Of a DNA stretch of 20,867 nt, positions 1 through 6,526 are shown piece after piece (within the stretch, counting starts at the first letter, position 1; each line of letters begins with the position of its first letter). Origin of the DNA: a virus; the IMG/VR virus record IMGVR_UViG_3300007344_009520, positions 1 through 20,867 of that record, one strand, 5' to 3'. The notes under the pieces were generated by a model. That model saw only the letters and a list, made by a program, of their open reading frames with translations. It ran no database searches and had not been told where the DNA came from. The position numbers were made by a program, and so were the translations under genes.

Positions 1-309
1 ATATATTGTTGTTTTGTTACATAAAACTTTATTGATATGCTCAATATTTATTGAATTATCAAGATAATTTTCTGCTATTATGTCTATGTTGTGACATATA
101 ATATATACATTTCCAGATAGTCTCAATTTTGATTCTATTATTAGTAATAATTTTGATATGTCTGGATATATTTCTAATATATTGCTACAATATAGATTTT
201 CTACAGAATTATCTGGTAAATTTTCTAATTCTTTTATTGATATTGTTGGGTAATCGGTATTTACGCCTAAAACATTAGGATATGTCAATGTGTATGATTT
301 ATTGCTCAT
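1..309 (-). CDS. methyltransferase-like protein, 3' end cut by window edge
   Basis: Open frame from an ATG at 309 running off the left edge, 103 codons visible. The segment around residues 33-60 (DNSVENLYCSNILE, then a leucine-rich helix and SGNVYIICHNID) has the spacing of the Methyltransf_11-type SAM methyltransferase core: acidic loop, strand 4, helix, strand 5, usually seen as DNSVDEIYASHVLEH and LKPGGKLILAVPDFD. The glycine-rich SAM-binding motif I, normally N-terminal to this, is absent or reduced to about 15 residues (YPNVLGVNTDYP). Either this is a shortened, possibly inactive relative or the resemblance is only structural. The start overlaps the upstream gene's stop by 11 bases, so the two are probably translationally coupled. 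It sits at the distal end of a cluster with two glycosyltransferase-like genes, which fits a role in sugar or surface modification. The family call is inference from pattern. Confidence 0.5.
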   Translation of the reverse strand, partial: MSNKSYTLTYPNVLGVNTDYPTISIKELENLPDNSVENLYCSNILEIYPDISKLLLIIESKLRLSGNVYIICHNIDIIAENYLDNSINIEHINKVLCNKTTIY

Positions 310-730
310 TTTGTATATTTAAAAGATATTGATTGATTTGATTTAGATGTAGAAAGCTATAGTTAGAATATGAGTTTTTAGTTTTTAGATATAACTCCAT
401 ATCGGCTGTAATCATACTGATATCGCATATAGAAACTAATCTATTATAGTTCTGTTTTGTATCAAACAAAGACGAAACGTTTCCATGATTAACCACCACT
501 ATTTTGCTTAAAAATTTTTTATATATTGGTAAAATTGTTTCTAGCTTATCGAGGTCTACTATATATATGTCATATACTTCAAACAAAGATATGTTTTTAT
601 AATCAAATATGTTAAAGTAACTATCGCTAATATATTTTATGATATTTTCTTTGTATTGAGTATTTAATAATAAATTTATTGGTTTGGTGTTTGTTGTATA
701 TTTGTCTATAATTTTAGAAACAATTGTCAT
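299..730 (-). CDS. hypothetical protein in the glycan cluster
   Basis: Not recognised. The 143-residue protein alternates short hydrophobic strands and helices (for example DIYIVDLDKLE and LSKIVVVNHG), which suggests a small alpha/beta fold, perhaps Rossmann-like. No signal peptide, long hydrophobic span or catalytic motif is visible. I chose the ATG at 730 instead of the upstream ATG at 769 because 730 is preceded by an AGAGG ribosome-binding site eight bases away, whereas 769 has none and would overlap the upstream gene by 56 bases. From 730 the overlap with the upstream gene (stop at 714) is 17 bases, and its own stop overlaps the next start by 11 bases. It is the third gene of a tightly overlapped set with two GT-B-type genes, so a role in the same modification pathway is possible but unproven. 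Confidence 0.65.
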   Translation of the reverse strand: MTIVSKIIDKYTTNTKPINLLLNTQYKENIIKYISDSYFNIFDYKNISLFEVYDIYIVDLDKLETILPIYKKFLSKIVVVNHGNVSSLFDTKQNYNRLVSICDISMITADMELYLKTKNSYSNYSFLHLNQINQYLLNIQNEQ

Positions 731-1811
731 CGAATATACCTCTTGGGTTGAATTTGAGATAGCAATCATTTTCTATATTTTTGTTCATTAATGTATTATA
801 TATTAAAACAAGTTTTTCTTTTATAGATTCGTCTAATATGTTAGGATATAAATTAAACTCATTAAAATATGATTGTGAATAATTTACAAAATTTCTAAAA
901 CTAGACCTATACGTTTGTATCAAATATTTTGGATCAAAAAATAAAATATCAGAAATATCACATATTGATATACAAAATTTCGACATTTCGTGAGCTAATA
1001 AAACATGGTTGTTTGTTCTGTAGTCTATATTAATATAGCAGTCTCCATCCTTGTGGAATTTAACGTATGAAGCTTTATCCATCCATGGGTTGCCAGATAT
1101 AATTGTTACCAATTGGTTAATTAAACTCTTGTTTATAAAAACCATATTATCAGTTATATTTTGTAATATTTTTTGAACAGGTTTTTCTGTATCCGAATTG
1201 CAAGAATTATCAACAAATATAGACAGTTTAACATTTGATGTTTTATAGAAAGTTGCAAGAAAATTAAAAATTAAGTTTTCCAAATTTTGTATTTGAGAAA
1301 GATCTATTACTGTATAATAGTTTATGATTTTATCATTTGATGATAAATTGTCGTGTTGGGTTATATCTATCGGATCAGTTAATAACATAGAATCATGGGG
1401 GTATCCTACGATTTTAATTTTTTTTTCATCTACTATTTCAGACAAAAATATTTTGTAATTTTTATCCCAAACCCATATTTCATCGAATAAAGATATTTTA
1501 TTTTGTATGCTAGGTTTTCTAGTTATAAAATGATCTGGATTATATATTACTATATTTTTGTACCCTTGATGTACTTCTAACAAATCGATTGGAATATATT
1601 GTATTATTGTATCAATATTTTGTTTTTGAAAATTATATTCGCACAATTGTTCTACGAACTTCGGCACATTGATACTGCTAAAATCTGGAACATTCTCCAT
1701 GCAAACATCTGTTGTTTTGCCTAAAATTTGGGCAATACAGTATGATAAATACCCATCTTTTGTTGCAGATTCGTAACTTGACAAATATAATTTTTTATTT
1801 GTTGTATGCAT
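714..1811 (-). CDS. diverged GT-B glycosyltransferase-like protein
   Basis: 365 residues. Residues about 108-140 (LFDEIWVWDKNYK, then KIKIVGYPHD) match the end of the N-terminal Rossmann domain of family 4 glycosyltransferases, where the pattern DEIWVPS..., then KV.VIPHG..., is common. Residues about 164-200 (YTVIDLSQIQNLENLIFNFLATF) match the first strand-helix of the C-terminal domain, usually FLSVFDWSPRKNLE.LI.AF. The later region that normally carries the EX7E donor-sugar motif reads GDCYINIDYRTNNHVLLAHEM and lacks the expected first glutamate. The fold is therefore likely kept while the classic nucleotide-sugar site is not obvious: it may be a non-canonical transferase or a non-catalytic partner of the neighbouring enzyme. 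Its ATG overlaps the upstream glycosyltransferase stop by 17 bases. No strong ribosome-binding site is seen, consistent with coupling. Confidence 0.6.
   Translation of the reverse strand: MHTTNKKLYLSSYESATKDGYLSYCIAQILGKTTDVCMENVPDFSSINVPKFVEQLCEYNFQKQNIDTIIQYIPIDLLEVHQGYKNIVIYNPDHFITRKPSIQNKISLFDEIWVWDKNYKIFLSEIVDEKKIKIVGYPHDSMLLTDPIDITQHDNLSSNDKIINYYTVIDLSQIQNLENLIFNFLATFYKTSNVKLSIFVDNSCNSDTEKPVQKILQNITDNMVFINKSLINQLVTIISGNPWMDKASYVKFHKDGDCYINIDYRTNNHVLLAHEMSKFCISICDISDILFFDPKYLIQTYRSSFRNFVNYSQSYFNEFNLYPNILDESIKEKLVLIYNTLMNKNIENDCYLKFNPRGIFDDNCF
739..743 (-). promoter_or_regulatory. ribosome-binding site that decides the start at 730
   Basis: AGAGG on the minus strand, eight bases before the ATG at 730, inside the 3' end of the upstream gene. 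The competing ATG at 769 has no purine-rich stretch in front of it. Confidence 0.6.
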
Positions 1812-3405
1812 ACAAAATATAGTCTTCCACTAATTTTTCTTTAGAGCAGCGTAATTCGTCTATGAAGGCTTTCATATTGGTGTATTTTTCCAGTTTTTCT
1901 AGTGCTTGGTTTTTATCAAATGGAACAATCTTGTTATTACTATCCCTACTAATGCCATAATCCATTTCTACTAAAGTAGTTTGTATAAAATTGGTGAACA
2001 TTAATTTTTTATCGAGTATAATATTTTCGCATATGTCTTTTATTAAATCAAAATTAGATAATTTGTTGTTAATATAAATTTTTTCAGATAAAGAGTATTG
2101 CTTTTCTTCTTGCCAATTACAATTGCTGGATATATCGATATCGTCAAATATTTCCTCCCAAATTTTGCTTATATTATCCCAATTATAAAGCTCTTGAGTT
2201 TTTTTGCAAACTTCCACTTTTTTATTGTTTTTGTATACAACATCCGAAGATATATAATCATTTATTAATCCAACCGTATGTCCTATATCTGGATAAGCTC
2301 TTTTGGCATGGTTTTCTATTTCATAAGAAAGAGAACTCAAATTTATTGCGTAACCACCAATGTTTCTTACAATTTCTGACATCGCACTATAATCAACAGA
2401 CATAACTGGTACGCCACAAGCAGAAGCTTCTATTTGTGGCATTCCAAAGCCTTCGCATACCGCATATTGTATATACAGATCAAACATATTGTATATATCA
2501 GACAAGTCTTCATCCGATATACCATCGGAAGTACTGCTTAATGTACATTGAAAATTGTTACATTTAGGACAAAATGTTTGTGGTCCTACAAACTTAGACG
2601 GGAAAAAATGTGAACAACTTTTGCATTTATAAGTAAAATAAACATAATTAGTAATGCCAAAATCTAATAACAGTGAAGGTATATTCCAACCGGCCATTTC
2701 CGGAAAGGTAGTATGCAAATATAAAATAGCATTAGAATTTTTTTCTCGAACTTTGGATAAAACTTCGAATAATCCAGGTATTAACTTTCTTCTTTGATTG
2801 CGCATTACTGATCCGATAACAAAGCTATCCTGAGGTATACCGAAATCAGTTCTTCTGTTACGTTTAGGTTTAAATATATCTGTATTTATACCTGCAGGAG
2901 TAGTTTTTGGCCAAAGATTATCAAATTTTTTTAGATATTCTTTAGCCCATAATGTATAAGGCACCAAAACATCGGCAGTATTAAAAGACGTCAACCATTC
3001 TGTTTTTTGCGGTATAGAATCCATTGCTGGCATTATTACCCATTTAAAAAACCTTCTAAGAGGAGAAGATGATTCGAAATCAAACATCCAAGGATCTCTT
3101 ACATCAAAAACTATATCTGGTTTAAAGTCTAAACATACTATATCAAATCTCCAATGACCAAACTGATTAATAGGACTCGACTTATATTTTTTAAATCTCT
3201 CATCTTTTGCATCAACACCGTTTGCATAGTACATCCAAGGTATGGATTTTGATCTTGGGTCGTTTACGGTTCCATAACATCCAAGTTCTGCTATTTCGTA
3301 TTTATCGGTTTTATATAATCTAGAAAGAATTTCTCGACCATAATTGGCATAACCAGAATTTAAAAAACTGGCTTCATTGCATAGCAGTATTCTTTTTTTT
3401 CTCAT
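1795..3405 (-). CDS. GT-B (family 4-like) glycosyltransferase with zinc-ribbon insertion
   Basis: 536 residues. It should transfer a sugar from a nucleotide-sugar donor; the acceptor (virion protein, phage DNA or host surface) is unknown. The N-terminal GT-B domain starts RILLCNEASFLNSGYANYG. The C-terminal domain begins near residue 195 (VIGSVMRNQRRKLIPGLFEVLSKV, a typical GT4 block) and has the EX7E motif as E318-GFGMPQI-E326 followed by ASACGVPV. Between these a four-cysteine ribbon is inserted: C261-x2-C264 and C279-x2-C282. About 150 extra residues follow the GT domain, ending in a charged helical tail. The start at 3405 is an ATG without a clear Shine-Dalgarno sequence, 17 bases after the hairpin that follows ssb. 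It is first in a three- to four-gene overlapped cluster. The family is secure, the substrate is not. Confidence 0.88.
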   Translation of the reverse strand: MRKKRILLCNEASFLNSGYANYGREILSRLYKTDKYEIAELGCYGTVNDPRSKSIPWMYYANGVDAKDERFKKYKSSPINQFGHWRFDIVCLDFKPDIVFDVRDPWMFDFESSSPLRRFFKWVIMPAMDSIPQKTEWLTSFNTADVLVPYTLWAKEYLKKFDNLWPKTTPAGINTDIFKPKRNRRTDFGIPQDSFVIGSVMRNQRRKLIPGLFEVLSKVREKNSNAILYLHTTFPEMAGWNIPSLLLDFGITNYVYFTYKCKSCSHFFPSKFVGPQTFCPKCNNFQCTLSSTSDGISDEDLSDIYNMFDLYIQYAVCEGFGMPQIEASACGVPVMSVDYSAMSEIVRNIGGYAINLSSLSYEIENHAKRAYPDIGHTVGLINDYISSDVVYKNNKKVEVCKKTQELYNWDNISKIWEEIFDDIDISSNCNWQEEKQYSLSEKIYINNKLSNFDLIKDICENIILDKKLMFTNFIQTTLVEMDYGISRDSNNKIVPFDKNQALEKLEKYTNMKAFIDELRCSKEKLVEDYILYAYNK

Positions 3406-3422
3406 AGTTTCAGTATATGCAA

Positions 3423-3454
3423 AATAGCCGGCGACCGTTAAATCGCCAGCTATT
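3423..3454 (-). terminator. hairpin after ssb, probable terminator
   Basis: On the minus strand the transcript can form a 12-bp stem, AAUAGCUGGCGA paired with UCGCCGGCUAUU (one G-U wobble), with an 8-base loop. The wobble exists only in minus-strand RNA; a plus-strand transcript would have a C-A mismatch, which supports the orientation. It lies 20 bases after the ssb stop. The U-run after the stem is short (the stem ends AUU and is followed by UUG), so it may be a weak terminator or an RNA-stabilising hairpin. Confidence 0.6.
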
Positions 3455-3474
3455 CCACATAATTAATTGGTTTT

Positions 3475-3852
3475 TCAGAATGCGACGGCTTCGACTTCTT
3501 CGTTGGCCTTATCCGTATTTTTCTTTTTAGAAAGCTTAGCAATTTTAGCAAAATTACTAACTCTAACTTTCATTGTCGAATGCTTTACGCCATCCTTTTC
3601 CCATGAATCATTTCTCAGTGAGCCTTCAACAAATACAAGATCTCCCTTTTTAAAAGTTTCAGAGATTGTATCTGCTCCAGAATCCCATGCTTCACATGGA
3701 ATAAAAGAAGTTATCTTATCTCGGGATCCATCGGCTCTAGTAAATTCTCTAGAAACAGCAACGGTAAAATTTACCACTGAAGTACCCTTTTCTCCCACAC
3801 TTCTTAATTCAGGATCACGAGCCAAATTACCACGCAAAATAACAGTATTCAT
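3475..3852 (-). CDS. ssb: single-stranded DNA-binding protein
   Basis: 125 residues, one bacterial-type OB fold. The N-terminus MNTVILRGNLARDPELR, the block VVNFTVAVSREF around residue 30 and the strands FIPCEAWDSGADTI and GDLVFVEGSLRNDSW are diagnostic of SSB. It coats single-stranded DNA at the phage fork. The linker is short and lysine-rich, and the tail ends EEVEAVAF: a terminal phenylalanine after acidic residues, but not the DDDIPF-type tip of most bacterial SSBs, so partner binding may be phage-specific. The ATG at 3852 has a GAAAGG ribosome-binding site eight bases upstream. A sigma70-like promoter lies upstream at 3912-3940 and a hairpin downstream at 3423-3454, suggesting independent, probably strong expression. 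A plus-strand frame of similar length covers the same bases and is a shadow. Confidence 0.96.
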   Translation of the reverse strand: MNTVILRGNLARDPELRSVGEKGTSVVNFTVAVSREFTRADGSRDKITSFIPCEAWDSGADTISETFKKGDLVFVEGSLRNDSWEKDGVKHSTMKVRVSNFAKIAKLSKKKNTDKANEEVEAVAF

Positions 3853-3860
3853 ATAAATTA

Positions 3861-3866
3861 CCTTTC
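3861..3866 (-). promoter_or_regulatory. strong ribosome-binding site of ssb
   Basis: GAAAGG on the minus strand, eight bases from the ssb ATG, within a predicted leader of about 53 bases that starts near 3905. Confidence 0.7.
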
Positions 3867-3911
3867 ACTTATAAATGTTGAAACCAATGACACTCAACGG
3901 ACCTTATTCTT

Positions 3912-3940
3912 ATAATAACATCTGGACCAGGATCGGTCAA
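3912..3940 (-). promoter_or_regulatory. sigma70-like promoter of ssb
   Basis: On the minus strand a -35 box TTGACC (3935-3940) and a -10 box TATTAT (3912-3917) are separated by exactly 17 bases. Each matches the consensus at five of six positions. It lies in the 91-base gap between the polymerase C-half (stop ends at 3944) and ssb, one of the larger gaps in the window. The predicted transcription start is near 3905. Confidence 0.7.
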
Positions 3941-3943
3941 GCC

Positions 3944-5581
3944 CTAGACTTGCCATATTTTTTTAACTATCAACGAGTCTCCTTCCTTGTTCTTATTTCC
4001 ACTTATAACTACAGTGTTGCCTGGCTCTATCAGATCTTTAAATTCTGAAAATGCTTCTGGAAACAATATCACAGAGTCCACACTTCCTGTTGAATCTGAA
4101 ATCGTAACAAAAGCCATTTCACTGCCTGGATTTTTTCCTTTTTTTGTTTTAGTTATTTTTACATCTATTATTTCACTAGCAATACTAATTGTTTTTAATA
4201 AAGTATTCTTAAATTCTGAACAAGTAATATTAGCCCCCAAATGATCACAACCATCTATTTTTGAACACGTTAAGGCTACTCCTAGAATAGCGTACTCGTT
4301 ATCCGCTATCCATTCGGGGCTATCTATAAGCGTATATGGGGGATTTTGTAAGATTTTTAAAGCATCAGATATAGCTTTATGTCGTTTAGAAGAAGATAGC
4401 ATCTGCCCTCTTCCTGTGGGCGATTCCAAAACTTTCGATAACAAATCTTCTGTGCTTTCAAGACCTATTAAACATTCATTATTCAATATATTCGAATATT
4501 CTTTACTAGTAAATACAGACAAACAATTTAAACACGCTATCATATAGTTTCTACTGTATTTCATGTAGTCTAAACCTCCGGCAGTAATCATATTTTTCAC
4601 TGCGGATGAGTTCATATGTCTTAATATTTTTATATAAAGTTCTGGAAACTTTATGTTTGGTATATCAAAGTTATTATCATCAATTATTTTTTTTAATTTT
4701 TTATATACGGATAAACCAAAGCCTTTTATATTGGTTAAACCGAAGCATATTTTTTGTTCGTGCAAAAGAAAATTTTCATTCATCAGCCTTAAATCGGGTA
4801 GCATCACGCTTATGCCCATTTCTTTTGCATTATTCACTAATTCTCTAATTTCTCGTTGTGGATTAATTTTGTCTTTAGCAAACATTAAATACGACAAGAA
4901 AAAAACTTTAGGGAAATGAGATTTTGCATAAGCTGACAAAAATGCATTAAACGCATAACTAACCGCATGAGACTTATTAAAAGAATATCTTTGAGATTTT
5001 TCGATCCAATTAAACAATTCTGTAGCTTCTGAATTAGAAACTATATTTAATTTCTTGGCGCCAGATATAAACTTTTCTTTAAGTTTCGCCATTTCTTCTG
5101 GTTTTTTCTTGCCGATTGCTTTACGTAGCATGTCTGCTTGTTGCAGATCAAAACCAGCTATTTTCTGAGCTATTTGCATAGCCTGTTCTTGATAAATCAT
5201 TTCTCCGTATGTTTTATTCAAAATATCTTTTAAGGCAGGATGGAAGTAGTCTACCGCTTCTTTTCCATTTTTTTTATCTATATAATGATTAGTTACACTC
5301 TTGCCTTCTCTAAAAGCTTCCAAACATCCTGGTCTCATTATGCTAACTAAAGCCGCTAGTTCTTCTATATTTGAAGGTTTCAATCTTTTAGCAAGAGACT
5401 GTCCTAATCTGGACTCTAATTGAAAACACCCTTTGGTGTTTCCATCTGACAAGATTTGCCACGTTCTTCGACAATCTAAATTAATTTTAGATATATCTAA
5501 ATTAAAATATATATTTGGTATCTTTTGTTCTTTGATAATATCAAAAGAACATCCGCAAGATTTATAAACAAACTGTTTCAT
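3944..5581 (-). CDS. DNA polymerase III alpha subunit, C-terminal half (fingers to OB fold)
   Basis: 545 residues making the second half of a split DnaE-type replicative polymerase. It begins with about 25 residues not found in E. coli DnaE (KSCGCSFDI...), then joins the family at INLDCRRTWQILSDG and CFQLESRLG (residues 33-60). Fingers-domain blocks follow: LVSIMRPG, GEMIYQEQAMQIAQKIAGF, DMLRKAIGKK and YSFNKSHAVSYA (to about 211). The HhH region is near 320-340 (AVKNMITAGGLDYM) and an OB fold occupies 470-545 (IIDVKITKTK ... FVTISDSTGSVDSVIL ... VVISGN). None of the three catalytic aspartates is here; all are in the gene at 6527-8374. An obvious internal clamp-binding motif is not seen. The ATG overlaps the exonuclease stop by one base (TAATG), so translation is probably coupled. 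Confidence 0.9.
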   Translation of the reverse strand: MKQFVYKSCGCSFDIIKEQKIPNIYFNLDISKINLDCRRTWQILSDGNTKGCFQLESRLGQSLAKRLKPSNIEELAALVSIMRPGCLEAFREGKSVTNHYIDKKNGKEAVDYFHPALKDILNKTYGEMIYQEQAMQIAQKIAGFDLQQADMLRKAIGKKKPEEMAKLKEKFISGAKKLNIVSNSEATELFNWIEKSQRYSFNKSHAVSYAFNAFLSAYAKSHFPKVFFLSYLMFAKDKINPQREIRELVNNAKEMGISVMLPDLRLMNENFLLHEQKICFGLTNIKGFGLSVYKKLKKIIDDNNFDIPNIKFPELYIKILRHMNSSAVKNMITAGGLDYMKYSRNYMIACLNCLSVFTSKEYSNILNNECLIGLESTEDLLSKVLESPTGRGQMLSSSKRHKAISDALKILQNPPYTLIDSPEWIADNEYAILGVALTCSKIDGCDHLGANITCSEFKNTLLKTISIASEIIDVKITKTKKGKNPGSEMAFVTISDSTGSVDSVILFPEAFSEFKDLIEPGNTVVISGNKNKEGDSLIVKKIWQV

Positions 5582-6279
5582 TAGCCAATAAAAGAATTTT
5601 GGAACTTGATTTTTTTGAATAAATTTCTATGCAATCTTAAGAATCTAATAAGTATTTCTGCGGTGTCTTTGACGTCTTTAAGAGCGTCATGAGCATTTTC
5701 TCCAGATATACCCATATATTTTCTAACATTGTCAAGAGTTAGGCTGTCTAAATCTGAAGATCCCTCAAACCAATAAAATAACAAATTCATGATATCCACA
5801 GTATCTCTAGGATAAAATAAATCAGTATTACCTTCCTTGTTTAGATTTTTATATTTTTTGCTCAATCTTTCTACTATTTTAAGATCAAATCTAAATATAT
5901 TATATCCTGCAGCTATAGGAGCGCTAAACATAGATTTTCTACTGCTGCGAGTATGATAATTTTGTAAGTATTGAACAAAACAATTCCAAGACTGTGTTTG
6001 GTCGGGATATTCTTTCCAATTTGATAAAACTTTTTTAGGTGTTATGCCTAAAATTTTACCGTGCCAATCCAATATGTCTGAATCATCGTAAGGGTTTTCG
6101 TCTTGAGATTCTGATAGTTTATCCGGCTTCAGATTAATATTGAACTCTGAATTGTCTATAATTTCTAACTTTACTGGATCTATCATGACAGCAGCTATTT
6201 GTACTGGGCTGCATATAGATGGATCAGATCCGTCTGTCTCCATATCGAAGACACAAATTTTCCTATTTTTTATAAGCAT
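5581..6279 (-). CDS. DnaQ-like DEDDh 3'-5' exonuclease (proofreading)
   Basis: 232 residues. Exo I is D12-M-E14-T in VFDMETDG, Exo II is around GYNIFRFD with D132, and Exo III is H197-D-A-L-K-D202 with the histidine that marks the DEDDh subclass. The middle reads FYPRDTVDIMNLL, typical of epsilon-like exonucleases that track the substrate strand. It lies between the two halves of the polymerase alpha gene and overlaps the C-half start by one base, which argues that it acts as the proofreading subunit of this polymerase; the pairing is inference. Compared with E. coli epsilon (243 residues) there is no recognisable long C-terminal alpha-binding tail. The start ATG is three bases after the previous stop, with no strong ribosome-binding site. 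Confidence 0.92.
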   Translation of the reverse strand: MLIKNRKICVFDMETDGSDPSICSPVQIAAVMIDPVKLEIIDNSEFNINLKPDKLSESQDENPYDDSDILDWHGKILGITPKKVLSNWKEYPDQTQSWNCFVQYLQNYHTRSSRKSMFSAPIAAGYNIFRFDLKIVERLSKKYKNLNKEGNTDLFYPRDTVDIMNLLFYWFEGSSDLDSLTLDNVRKYMGISGENAHDALKDVKDTAEILIRFLRLHRNLFKKIKFQNSFIG

Positions 6280-6282
6280 TAA

Positions 6283-6468
6283 TCAGTTATTATCTGTTAC
6301 TTTGGTAACTTCCTCTAATGGCTTAATAACAATCTTGGGGTTGGGATCACCAGTTAATCTAGCATTACAACCAACTTTACAACAAGAAACACGTTCCTCT
6401 TTAACTTTAACATGTTCAACATTGTTGTATAGAAATTTTTCACCTACTTTTAATTCAAAGAATTTCAT
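6283..6468 (-). CDS. small conserved-looking protein with Cys cluster
   Basis: 61 residues. Not assigned to a named family. The pattern MKFFELKVGEKFLYNN...VKVKEERVSCCKVGCNAR suggests a small beta-barrel-like protein (strand-turn-strand after KVGEKF) with three clustered cysteines, C29, C30 and C34. It could be a structural or regulatory accessory of the polymerase because it lies between the N-half and the exonuclease. It is certainly translated-looking: a strong ribosome-binding site AAGGGAG sits eight bases before the ATG, better than that of most neighbours, and the exonuclease starts three bases after its stop. A weak promoter may lie in the 58 bases upstream. Confidence 0.75.
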   Translation of the reverse strand: MKFFELKVGEKFLYNNVEHVKVKEERVSCCKVGCNARLTGDPNPKIVIKPLEEVTKVTDNN

Positions 6469-6476
6469 TATTTATA

Positions 6477-6483
6477 CTCCCTT
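6477..6483 (-). promoter_or_regulatory. strong ribosome-binding site of the 61-residue protein
   Basis: AAGGGAG on the minus strand, eight bases from the ATG at 6468. It is one of the best Shine-Dalgarno matches in the window and is the main argument that this small frame is a real gene. Confidence 0.7.
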
Positions 6484-6526
6484 AGAAACGAACACATATA
6501 CCATATTAGTCAAGAAGCAGAAACGG

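Noticed and set aside
731-769. Longer start at 769 for the gene ending at 299
   Set aside because: No ribosome-binding site and a 56-base overlap; the ATG at 730 has AGAGG at the right distance.
3467-3856. Plus-strand frame of 129 codons over ssb
   Set aside because: It is antisense to a clear SSB, has no homologous pattern, and all other genes are on the minus strand. The same applies to the other plus-strand frames.
6469-6476. TATAAATA on the minus strand, identical to the T4 late promoter core
   Set aside because: It abuts the ATG of the 61-residue gene, so a transcript would start inside the coding sequence, and the genes here are replication genes. AT-rich DNA explains it.
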